Positions 36,701 to 44,134 of a DNA stretch of 64,000 nucleotides are shown here, piece after piece (the first letter of the stretch is position 1; every line of letters starts with the position of its first letter). The notes beneath the pieces were generated by a model. It saw only the letters and a program-made list of their open reading frames with translations, had not been told where the DNA came from and made no database searches. Origin of the DNA: Rhodopirellula sp. SM50. Lineage in GTDB: Bacteria; Planctomycetota; Planctomycetia; Pirellulales; Pirellulaceae. The stretch lies in contig NZ_NTFY01000061.1 of the NCBI RefSeq assembly GCF_002289565.1, forward strand, positions 124,001 to 188,000, read 5' to 3'. Position numbers and translations under genes: made by a program.

Positions 36701-37366
36701 ATGAAGAAGCTGCTCTTCCTCGCAACCATCGTTCTACCTTGGGCGATCAAGCGAATCGTTCTTCAACGCTGGCTCGGCTATCAACTCCACCCAACTGCGA
36801 GAATCGGTCTCGCTTGGATCTTTCCAAACCACTTGGTGATGGGACCGTTCTCCCGAATTGATCATTTCAGCGTCGCAATCCATCTCGACAGGTTGGAGCT
36901 TGGTGAGGAGTCTAGGATCGGGCGTGGAAACTGGATCACCGGTTTCCCGAAGAATAACCCCAAACATTTCCAGCACATTTCCGACCGGCGGCCGGAACTG
37001 ATCGTCGGTACGCAAAGCGCGATTACCAAGAACCATCATCTCGATTGTACGGAGCGCATCTTGATCGGTGACTTTGTCACCATCGCTGGATACGGATCCC
37101 AGTTTTTGACTCACTCGATTGACGTGGTGGCGAATCGTCAGGACGCACGGCCAATCACGATCGGCGACTATTGTTTCATCGGGACCGACTCGGTCGTGCT
37201 GGGAGGCGCCGTCTTGCCGCCGCGTAGCGTGCTTGGGGCAAAGTCTTTGTTGAACAACGAGTACACGGACTCGCAACAGCTCTACGCAGGTGTACCGGCC
37301 AAGCGAATCAAGAATCTCCCAGATGATGCCAAGTACTTCACCCGAGAAACGGGATTTGTGAACTAG
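36701..37366 (+). CDS. Hexapeptide-repeat (left-handed beta-helix) acyltransferase
   Basis: A 221-residue protein. A basic-hydrophobic N-terminus (MKKLLFLATIVLPWAIKRIV) is followed by hexapeptide repeats (ARIGLAWIF, LELGEESRIGRGNWITG, ILIGDFVTIAGYGSQF, ITIGDYCFIGTDSVVLGGAV). Such enzymes O-acetylate sugars using acetyl-CoA. The catalytic His is probably in FLTHSIDVVA. Its ATG follows the previous stop with no gap. Confidence 0.85.
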   Translation: MKKLLFLATIVLPWAIKRIVLQRWLGYQLHPTARIGLAWIFPNHLVMGPFSRIDHFSVAIHLDRLELGEESRIGRGNWITGFPKNNPKHFQHISDRRPELIVGTQSAITKNHHLDCTERILIGDFVTIAGYGSQFLTHSIDVVANRQDARPITIGDYCFIGTDSVVLGGAVLPPRSVLGAKSLLNNEYTDSQQLYAGVPAKRIKNLPDDAKYFTRETGFVN

Positions 37367-37370
37367 CAAA

Positions 37371-38630
37371 ATGCGAATTCTACGTGCGATTCCTACGATG
37401 GATCCAAGTTCTGGTGGTCCCTGCCAGGGGATCCGAAACCTGGTGCCGGCGCTTCAATCGCTCGGTGTCGAAGACGAGGTCGTCTGTTTGGATGATCCGA
37501 TTCGAACTGAGGATCCGTTTCCGATCCATCGTATCGGCCGGGGAGCCGGCCCTTGGGCCTACTCGGCAGCTCTCCGCCCATGGCTCGATCGAAATTTTGA
37601 GCGTTTTGACGCGGTGATTGTTCATGCCCTCTGGTTGTATCACTCTTCGGCCGTCACACGCGCAATCATAGAGCACCGCAAGCAACATGCAAAAACACCC
37701 AAGCTGTTTGTGATGCCGCATGGAATGCTGGACCCCTGGTTCCAGAACGATCCCTCAAGACGCCTGAAGGCCTACCGCAACTATCTGTACTGGAAGCTAC
37801 TCGAAAACCGCGTGATCAATCAGGCCGATGGCATCCTATTTACTTGCCAACGAGAATTGGAACTTGCACGTGAACCCTTCCGACCCTACCGACCGCGTCG
37901 CGAGTTCAATGTGGGGTATGGTGTCGCAGAACCGCCTGAGTTTTCAGAGTCGATGCGCGAACAATTCCAACAGAAGTGTCCGCAACTGGAGGGCCGATCC
38001 TTTTTGCTCTACCTCAGTCGGATTCATCCCAAGAAAGGTGTCGACAATTTGCTACGAAGTTACGCTCAGCTCGCCAAAAACCACAGCGGAACACTGCCCC
38101 CGCTTGTCGTCGCGGGACCCTTGGATTCCGCCTTTTCTCGCCAGATGCAGGCTCTCGCATCCGATCTGGGGCTAACCGATGAATCCGATGGGGGCGAGGT
38201 TGCTCCGCCTACGGTTTACTTTCCGGGAATGCTACAAGGCGACGCAAAGTGGGGCGCGTTTTACGGATGTGAAGCCATGGTATTACCCAGCCATCAAGAG
38301 AACTTCGGAATCGCGGTCGTCGAAGCTCTCGCGTGCGGAAAACCTGTGCTGATTAGCAAGCAGATCAATATCTACCAAGAAATCGTCGATGACGGAGCGG
38401 CGATCGTCGACGAGGACACCGAGGAAGGAACGTTGCGGTTGCTGCGAGGATGGGCAGAGCTTTCCAATCCACAGCGGGCCGAAATGGCGACGGCGGCAAA
38501 GTCGTGTTACACGAATCACTTCTTGCCTGAGGCTGCTGCAAAGCGATTGGTTGCCGCGATCAATGAATCCATGGCCGGAGCGATAGAAGAAAACTGGCGG
38601 CACGATCGCGTTGTCGCCGGCGTGTCCTGA
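37371..38630 (+). CDS. Glycosyltransferase family 4
   Basis: A 419-residue GT-B enzyme. N-terminal MRILRAIPTMDPSSGGPCQG carries the acceptor-side glycine loop, and FVMPHGMLDPWFQNDPSRRL is typical of exopolysaccharide GT4 proteins. The donor half has FLLYLSRIHPKKGVDNLLRS and HQENFGIAVVEALACGKPVL (E-x7-E). It lies 4 bp after the acyltransferase gene. Confidence 0.92.
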   Translation: MRILRAIPTMDPSSGGPCQGIRNLVPALQSLGVEDEVVCLDDPIRTEDPFPIHRIGRGAGPWAYSAALRPWLDRNFERFDAVIVHALWLYHSSAVTRAIIEHRKQHAKTPKLFVMPHGMLDPWFQNDPSRRLKAYRNYLYWKLLENRVINQADGILFTCQRELELAREPFRPYRPRREFNVGYGVAEPPEFSESMREQFQQKCPQLEGRSFLLYLSRIHPKKGVDNLLRSYAQLAKNHSGTLPPLVVAGPLDSAFSRQMQALASDLGLTDESDGGEVAPPTVYFPGMLQGDAKWGAFYGCEAMVLPSHQENFGIAVVEALACGKPVLISKQINIYQEIVDDGAAIVDEDTEEGTLRLLRGWAELSNPQRAEMATAAKSCYTNHFLPEAAAKRLVAAINESMAGAIEENWRHDRVVAGVS

Positions 38631-38642
38631 TGAGAGGTCTTT

Positions 38643-39221
38643 ATGTCAACTAGTGCACTATTAGATGCGTCAACGACGAATCCCAGTGAAGGTGGCGCCA
38701 GTTACTCATTGAGTAACCGGTTGCTGCGCGTGCTTTGGAAGTTCGCGTGGATCACTCTCGCCGCGTGGACGCCGGCGCCGCTGCATCGATATCGGGTCGC
38801 GATCTTGCGGTTGTTTGGTGCGGACGTCGACTGGAATGCCCACGTGTATTCGAATGTCAAGATCTGGCTTCCGAGCCATTTGACAATGGAATCGCACGCC
38901 TGCTTGGGGCCTGGGGTGAATTGCTACTGCATGGCTCCGATCAGTCTTGGTCGTGGCGCGATTGTGTCCCAGGGGACGACGCTGTGCGCGGCAACGCATG
39001 ATATCCGCGATCCAGATTTCCAGCTCGTTGCGAAGCCGATTTCGGTTGGAGCGGGGGCTTGGGTCGCGGCCGAGGCGTTTGTCGGCCCCGGAGTCAAGAT
39101 CGGTGATCGCGCCGTCGTTGGGGCACGTGCCGTCCTCTGTCGCGACGCCGAAGAGGAAGGTGTGTATGTGGGAAACCCGGCAACCTTGATCAAGAAACGT
39201 GGGGGTTCAAACTGCAAATGA
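38643..39221 (+). CDS. WcaF-like hexapeptide acetyltransferase
   Basis: A 192-residue left-handed beta-helix O-acetyltransferase close to WcaF of colanic acid synthesis. The W-rich N-terminal part (LLRVLWKFAWITLAAWTPAP) is diagnostic, followed by NAHVYSNVKIWLPSHLTMES, GAIVSQGTTLCAATHDIRDP (likely catalytic His) and VGNPATLIKKR. It starts 12 bp after the GT4 gene, and its stop overlaps the next start (ATGA). Confidence 0.9.
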   Translation: MSTSALLDASTTNPSEGGASYSLSNRLLRVLWKFAWITLAAWTPAPLHRYRVAILRLFGADVDWNAHVYSNVKIWLPSHLTMESHACLGPGVNCYCMAPISLGRGAIVSQGTTLCAATHDIRDPDFQLVAKPISVGAGAWVAAEAFVGPGVKIGDRAVVGARAVLCRDAEEEGVYVGNPATLIKKRGGSNCK

Positions 39222-40117
39222 TCGACCTAACGATCGTCATTCCGACGAAGAATGACGGCGAACGACTCTCGGAGTGCTTGCACGCGATCGGGAAAGGATT
39301 CGCGTCCGAAATCGTCGTCGTGGACTCCTGCAGCGAAGATGCGACGGCGAGTGTTGCCGCAGAGCACGGCGCGTCACTGGTGCAGTTCCAGTGGAACGGC
39401 AAGTTTCCCAAAAAGCGAAACTGGTTCCTCCGCAATCATCCGCCCGAAACCCGCTGGGTGCTGTTTTTGGATTCGGATGAAATCCTCACCGATGACTTCA
39501 AGCGAGAACTTGCCAAGACGCTGCCGGAATCAAAGGCTTGCGGGTATTGGTTGAACTACTCGATCTACTTCATGGGACAGGAATTAAAGCACGGTTATCC
39601 GCTGAAGAAGCTGGCGCTATTTCGTGTCGGGGCCGGTGAGTACGAGCGGATCGATGAATCGCGATGGAGTCACTTGGACATGGAGATTCATGAGCATCCG
39701 ATCATTGAGGGTGAGGTGGGGAAGATCGAAAGCAAAATCGATCACCGCGACTTTCGTGATGTGTCCCACTACATCGCCAAGCACAACGAATACTCCTCTT
39801 GGGAGGCACGGCGGTTCTTGCAGATGAAGTCCCTCGGCGAGACGACGATTCCGCTGACGCTCAAGCAAAAAATCAAGTATCGGTTGATCGAGTCGCCGTT
39901 TGCCGGCATCGCGTATTTCTTCGGCGCATATTTCCTGATGGGTGGTTTCCTGGACGGAAAACGCGGGCTCGCGTTCGCCCTGCTGAAGATGGGCTACTTC
40001 ACGCAGGTGTATTGCAAAATCCAGGAACTCCGGGCGGAAACACGAGAATCGACCAAGACCGAGATGGCACATTCGTTGCTCGCTGATGCTGCGGTGGCGC
40101 ATGAGCCGCAGGGGTGA
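39218..40117 (+). CDS. Glycosyltransferase family 2
   Basis: A 299-residue GT-A enzyme. LTIVIPTKNDGERLSECLHA starts the nucleotide-binding half and VLFLDSDEILTDDF holds the DxD metal motif. WaaE/KdtX-like features (KFPKKRNWFLRNHPPETRW, IEHEP-like MEIHEHPIIEG) suggest it adds a hexose to a core-like acceptor. A C-terminal hydrophobic stretch (GIAYFFGAYFLMGGF) may touch the membrane. Its TGA stop begins a 15-bp-type repeat array. Confidence 0.9.
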   Translation: MIDLTIVIPTKNDGERLSECLHAIGKGFASEIVVVDSCSEDATASVAAEHGASLVQFQWNGKFPKKRNWFLRNHPPETRWVLFLDSDEILTDDFKRELAKTLPESKACGYWLNYSIYFMGQELKHGYPLKKLALFRVGAGEYERIDESRWSHLDMEIHEHPIIEGEVGKIESKIDHRDFRDVSHYIAKHNEYSSWEARRFLQMKSLGETTIPLTLKQKIKYRLIESPFAGIAYFFGAYFLMGGFLDGKRGLAFALLKMGYFTQVYCKIQELRAETRESTKTEMAHSLLADAAVAHEPQG

Positions 40118-40243
40118 TTGATGGGGCAAAACGATGGGGCAAGACGATAAATGGCAGAATGATGGATGGCAGAATGATGGATGGCAGAATGATGGCAGGG
40201 AACTTGTCGGACTCTCTCATTGTCTTGCCCCCATCGTTTTGCC
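40115..40243. repeat. 15-bp tandem repeat starting at a stop codon, with inverted partner
   Basis: The tract begins with the TGA of the GT2 gene (40115-40117). Clear units are TGATGGATGGCAGAA at 40160-40174 and 40175-40189. Earlier, GGGGCAAAACGAT and GGGGCAAGACGAT variants occur. Inverted copies (CATTGTCTTGCC, CATCGTTTTGCC) lie at 40218-40243 and can pair with 40123-40148. The rest of the 253-bp gap to the next gene is unique and holds nothing else I can name. Confidence 0.9.
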
Positions 40244-40370
40244 TTTTCACGTCTGCAATGCGTTTGGTCACCCGCTCGACGACTGCCGTTTCAAGCCCAA
40301 ACTTCCGATAGGCCACGCGAGCGACGTTTATCAATTGCGTCGATTATTAAACTAGGTTGATGTCTGTTAC

Positions 40371-41750
40371 ATGAAGATTCTGCTACACGGTCTGAACTAC
40401 GCTCCCGAAGAGATCGGGATCGGGAAGTACTCGGGAGAAATGGTTCGGGAGCTTGCCGATGGTGGGCACGACGTGGTGGTGGTGACCACACCTCCCTATT
40501 ATCCCCAATGGAAGATTTTGGATGGATATCGAGGGAGTGTCTATTCGCGAGAAGTGACCGAATCGGTGGACGGCAGGGGTCATGTTGAAGTGATTCGGTG
40601 TCCGTTGTGGGTGCCAAAAACTGTCACGGGACTGAAACGCGTGATCCATTTGGCGTCCTTCGGATTGTCGAGCATTCCGGCAATGTTTTGGAACGCAATT
40701 CGGTTTCGACCTGACGTCGTGTTTACCATCGAACCGGCCGCCTTTTGTATGCCGACGACTTGGATTGCTGCACGTTTGACCGGAGCGAAGGCCTGGCTGC
40801 ACGTGCAGGACTTTGAGGTCGATGCGGCGTTTGAATTGGGGATTTTGAAACAACCGTTGCTGAAGAAGATCGTCTTGGCGGCGGAAGCCTTTCTGATGCG
40901 GCGGTTTGATCGCGTCTCGAGTATCTCGCCGAATATGCTGTTAAAGCTGGTTCAAAAAGGTGTCGCTGAAGAACGCGTGGTTTCGTTCCCCAATTGGGTC
41001 GACTGCGAGGTCATGAAACCGATCGACGCGGATGCCGATTTGCGGGCGAGGTTTGACATTCCGCCGGATCGTTGCGTCGCGTTGTATGCCGGAAACATCG
41101 GCGCGAAACAAGGATTGGAGATCGTTATTGAGGCCGCCCGCCGATCCGCCGATCGTGACGATCTGCACTTCGTCATCTGCGGCCGGGGCGCTTCTTACGA
41201 GTCGTTGCTGGAGTCTTCGAAGGGTTTGTCGAACGTGCAATTTTTGCCGCTGCAGCCGATGGAACGCTTCAACGAATTGATGAACTGTGCGGACATTCAC
41301 TTGCTGCCCCAAAAAGCCGACGCGGCGGATTTGGTAATGCCGTCCAAGTTGACCGGCATGCTCGCGACGGGACGCCCGATCGTCGCCTGTGCTTCGATCG
41401 GAACGCAAATTGCCGATGTCGTCGCCGGACACGGCATCGTCGTGCCGCCGGCGGACTCTGACGCGTTTTGTGACGCGATTGTCAGTTTGGCCCGCGACCG
41501 CAGCCTGCGGGAAACACTGGGCACCGCGGCACGTGTCTATGCGGTCAAGCACTTGGGGCGAAAGTCGATTCTGACCCAATTTGTTCATGATCTGCGCGAA
41601 GTATGCTCGATCGGTCACGAATCCGTTTCGATCGACGTCACGAACCTACCGGGCTATCAAGTCAGAATCGACGCTGCTCAGTCCAAGTCAGATCTGGCCG
41701 TCGTTGATCGATCACGCGAGGTTTACGTCGAGCCCAAGAGAGTTCCATGA
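40371..41750 (+). CDS. WcaI-type glycosyltransferase family 4
   Basis: A 459-residue GT-B enzyme of the WcaI (colanic acid) type. The N-terminus MKILLHGLNYAPEEIGIGKY and VTTPPYYPQWKILDGYRGSV match the family closely, as do RCPLWVPKTVTGLKRVIHLA and LHVQDFEVDAAFELGI. The donor half shows VALYAGNIGAKQGLEIVIEA. WcaI is thought to add a fucose or related sugar, which would fit the gmd gene in this locus. It lies 253 bp after the GT2 gene and may have its own promoter. Confidence 0.9.
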   Translation: MKILLHGLNYAPEEIGIGKYSGEMVRELADGGHDVVVVTTPPYYPQWKILDGYRGSVYSREVTESVDGRGHVEVIRCPLWVPKTVTGLKRVIHLASFGLSSIPAMFWNAIRFRPDVVFTIEPAAFCMPTTWIAARLTGAKAWLHVQDFEVDAAFELGILKQPLLKKIVLAAEAFLMRRFDRVSSISPNMLLKLVQKGVAEERVVSFPNWVDCEVMKPIDADADLRARFDIPPDRCVALYAGNIGAKQGLEIVIEAARRSADRDDLHFVICGRGASYESLLESSKGLSNVQFLPLQPMERFNELMNCADIHLLPQKADAADLVMPSKLTGMLATGRPIVACASIGTQIADVVAGHGIVVPPADSDAFCDAIVSLARDRSLRETLGTAARVYAVKHLGRKSILTQFVHDLREVCSIGHESVSIDVTNLPGYQVRIDAAQSKSDLAVVDRSREVYVEPKRVP

Positions 41751-41871
41751 TTGTTCATTGGGACGCGACCGGTGAGGCGGAACAGAAATCGATCGTTTTA
41801 TTCCAAACGGATTCGCGAAATTGGCATCAAAAGAATTTACGGAGATCCCTGCTGCTGCCCTGGAACGTGAA

Positions 41872-42411
41872 ATGCCGAAATCGTGGCGACTGCGGTCGGT
41901 TGGTGTTTGGTTTGTGGTGACGTTGGGGCTCGCGGCTTACGCGATTGTCAAACCATCGACGACAGCGGCGGATTTAGTGTTTTTACCCAACCCGATCGTT
42001 TCCTGGCTCGATGTACAGTTTAATTTCCGCACGTTCGTGATGACGATGGCCGTCTGCTTCGTTCCCGCGTGCCTGCTGGGGGCAGCGGTTTGGGATCTCG
42101 TGCGACGCCAGTTTCTTTCCGCCGCTTTGGCGTTGTTGGTTGGTCTGGAGTTCTTTCAATTGTGGATACCGACACGTGGGTTCAGCTGGGCCGACGTGGG
42201 CTACACTTTCGCAGCAGCAGCGACCGTTGAGAGCCTCGTCTTATTCGGCCGCTGGACCGGCGGACTGGCCACTGGGGCAATACAAAAACACACCGACACC
42301 GTCAGATTCAGTCAACGAAGTCGATGGACGGTGATGTGGAGATGGATTCTTGCCTTGGTGTGCGCCGTGCTCGTCTTAGTACAGTTGACGTACATCATGC
42401 TTGTCGGTTGA
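41872..42411 (+). CDS. VanZ-family membrane protein
   Basis: A 179-residue protein with about four helices (VWFVVTLGLAAYAIVKPS, TFVMTMAVCFVPACLLGAAV, FLSAALALLVGLEFFQLWIP, WILALVCAVLVLVQLTYIML). The LEFFQLWIPTRGFSWADVGY segment is the VanZ signature. VanZ proteins are common at the ends of exopolysaccharide loci, but their role is unknown. The ATG at 41872 leads straight into the first helix; a TTG at 41821 in frame is possible. It converges with the VKOR gene 16 bp away. Confidence 0.8.
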   Translation: MPKSWRLRSVGVWFVVTLGLAAYAIVKPSTTAADLVFLPNPIVSWLDVQFNFRTFVMTMAVCFVPACLLGAAVWDLVRRQFLSAALALLVGLEFFQLWIPTRGFSWADVGYTFAAAATVESLVLFGRWTGGLATGAIQKHTDTVRFSQRSRWTVMWRWILALVCAVLVLVQLTYIMLVG

Positions 42412-42427
42412 GACGCGGCGCCCGCTG

Positions 42428-43861
42428 CTAGGGCGTCAGGTGCTGGTTGATCAAACGAATCATCGCGTCGGGGGATTCGATGGCTCCGTTGGTTGTCGCT
42501 TTGGGGAACAGGAATTTGGGGATCGTCCCCGCACCGGCTTTTTGATAGAGCGTGACGTGCTGCTTGATGAAGTCGGCGGGTAAGGTGCTGCGCAACTGCT
42601 GGTCAAGTTTTTCGCCGTCGACGGTCGCCTTTGCCTTGGCCAGCGCTTGTGCGTAGCCGGGTTGAGCTTCGAACAAGTAATTGTGAAATCCGTCGAATTG
42701 GCTGCGGTCGGTCAGCCAAACGGCGATCGCCAGCTTGGCAAGCTCACAGGATTCGCGATGGCTGGCATGGGTCGAACGAATGGTCGGGTTGCACTCGCCA
42801 TCGAGGGGGACCGGCAGCGTGACCACCGCCAGACGATCACCGTACTGCTTTCTGACCTGTTCCATGGTCTGGTGCGTTCGCTGGCAGTGCGGACAGGTGT
42901 AGTCAAACATCTCCACCAGCACCAGCTGCGCATCAGGCTTCCCCAACAACGGCCAACTGGTGGGGGCCAGTTTCATTCCGTTGAGAATGCTGACGGTGCG
43001 GGGCTGGCTGGCCGGCTCGGTGACTTGGAGCGTCAACAGTGAAGCCGGATTGACCAACATTGTGACGACGGACTTGAGCTCACGTCCGAGCTGGCTGGCC
43101 AGCTGACTTGAATCCGCATCCAACGATGCGACCGGTGATTCAAACAACACCTCTTCCGGCGGTTCGATTGGCGACGTCACGGACGTCCCAACCTGCGCCG
43201 GAGCCGCGTCGGGGTATTCGATCACCTCGAACGTTTCCGGTTCCGCATTCATGCTTTGCAGCGCGATCAAACCGATCAAGGAGAGGCCGGCAAACCCTGC
43301 CGACCATTTCAGCGCGGGCGAGGCGACCGGGCGGCTCCACAGGAACGTCGCGGCGAGAACGATCCCGCAGCTGTGTGCGACCAGACAGTAGGGACAGAGG
43401 TGATTGAGCGAAAAAACTTGCAGCCCGATAAACCAGATCGCCGCCATCCCAGCGGTCAGCGACGCAGCGCCCAGGACAGTCCCACGCGCTCGCGCGACGG
43501 CCCCCGACGCCGGGTTCCAAAACAGCAGCGAGATGACGGTGGCGTACAGCATCAGCGCGGGAACGCTGACCGGCAGGGACAGGACCGTCGACCAACGGCT
43601 GTGCAGCACGTGTTCACAATTGAAGAGGCTGCCTCCGTCACACCCCGCGACGGGGGATGCGGTGAAGGACGACCATGCCAGATAGCCGCTGGTTCCCAGG
43701 GCCACGATACTGGCGATCAGCATCACCCACCACGGCCGCGAGTGCCCGTGGATCTGGAAGGGGCGGTTGATCGTCTGCCCACCCGCCGCGCTCGAACGCA
43801 AAACGCGTCGGTTTTCGTGGCGAAGAGGAAGATAGGTGGGGTGAAGATTGCCGGCGGACAT
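42428..43861 (-). CDS. VKOR-thioredoxin fusion (disulfide-bond forming)
   Basis: A 477-residue protein. Residues about 45-200 are a VKOR membrane domain with four to five helices, the loop cysteine pair Cys74/Cys82 (GCDGGSLFNCEHV) and the quinone-side CPYC (Cys156/159, LNHLCPYCLVAH). After another helix and a linker, residues about 300-475 form a DsbA-like thioredoxin fold with CPHC (Cys323/326, FDYTCPHCQRTH). Such fusions oxidise exported proteins and pass electrons to quinone. I chose the ATG at 43861; a GTG at 43927 would add 22 residues. It converges with the VanZ gene. Confidence 0.92.
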   Translation of the reverse strand: MSAGNLHPTYLPLRHENRRVLRSSAAGGQTINRPFQIHGHSRPWWVMLIASIVALGTSGYLAWSSFTASPVAGCDGGSLFNCEHVLHSRWSTVLSLPVSVPALMLYATVISLLFWNPASGAVARARGTVLGAASLTAGMAAIWFIGLQVFSLNHLCPYCLVAHSCGIVLAATFLWSRPVASPALKWSAGFAGLSLIGLIALQSMNAEPETFEVIEYPDAAPAQVGTSVTSPIEPPEEVLFESPVASLDADSSQLASQLGRELKSVVTMLVNPASLLTLQVTEPASQPRTVSILNGMKLAPTSWPLLGKPDAQLVLVEMFDYTCPHCQRTHQTMEQVRKQYGDRLAVVTLPVPLDGECNPTIRSTHASHRESCELAKLAIAVWLTDRSQFDGFHNYLFEAQPGYAQALAKAKATVDGEKLDQQLRSTLPADFIKQHVTLYQKAGAGTIPKFLFPKATTNGAIESPDAMIRLINQHLTP

Positions 43862-44134
43862 CGCGGAGCTCCGAAACAAGCGGTCGTTACATGGTGCGGG
43901 AGAGAAGGTGTGCAAACCTCCGTTCACCCTTCTGCAGAATTTGTGCCAACACCAATATTCTTTAAGAACTTGGAAAAATAAACCACACGCAGGGGCCGGA
44001 TTGGAACCAAAGGAGCCACGCTGGTTCCTCCGCTGCCACAGTTCGCTCCATCCGTAGAGGGCGCCCCCCGGAGCGTTCCGATTTCGAGCGAAAAGAATGT
44101 TGCTTCTCCGGATAGTTCTTTTCCATCCGTTGGA

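Noticed and set aside
41747-41920. A 57-codon frame starting by ATGA overlap at the end of the wcaI-like gene (MIVHWDATGEAEQKS...)
   Set aside because: The overlap start is attractive, but the peptide has no recognisable content and runs into the VanZ gene in another frame. No single frameshift joins it cleanly to VanZ.
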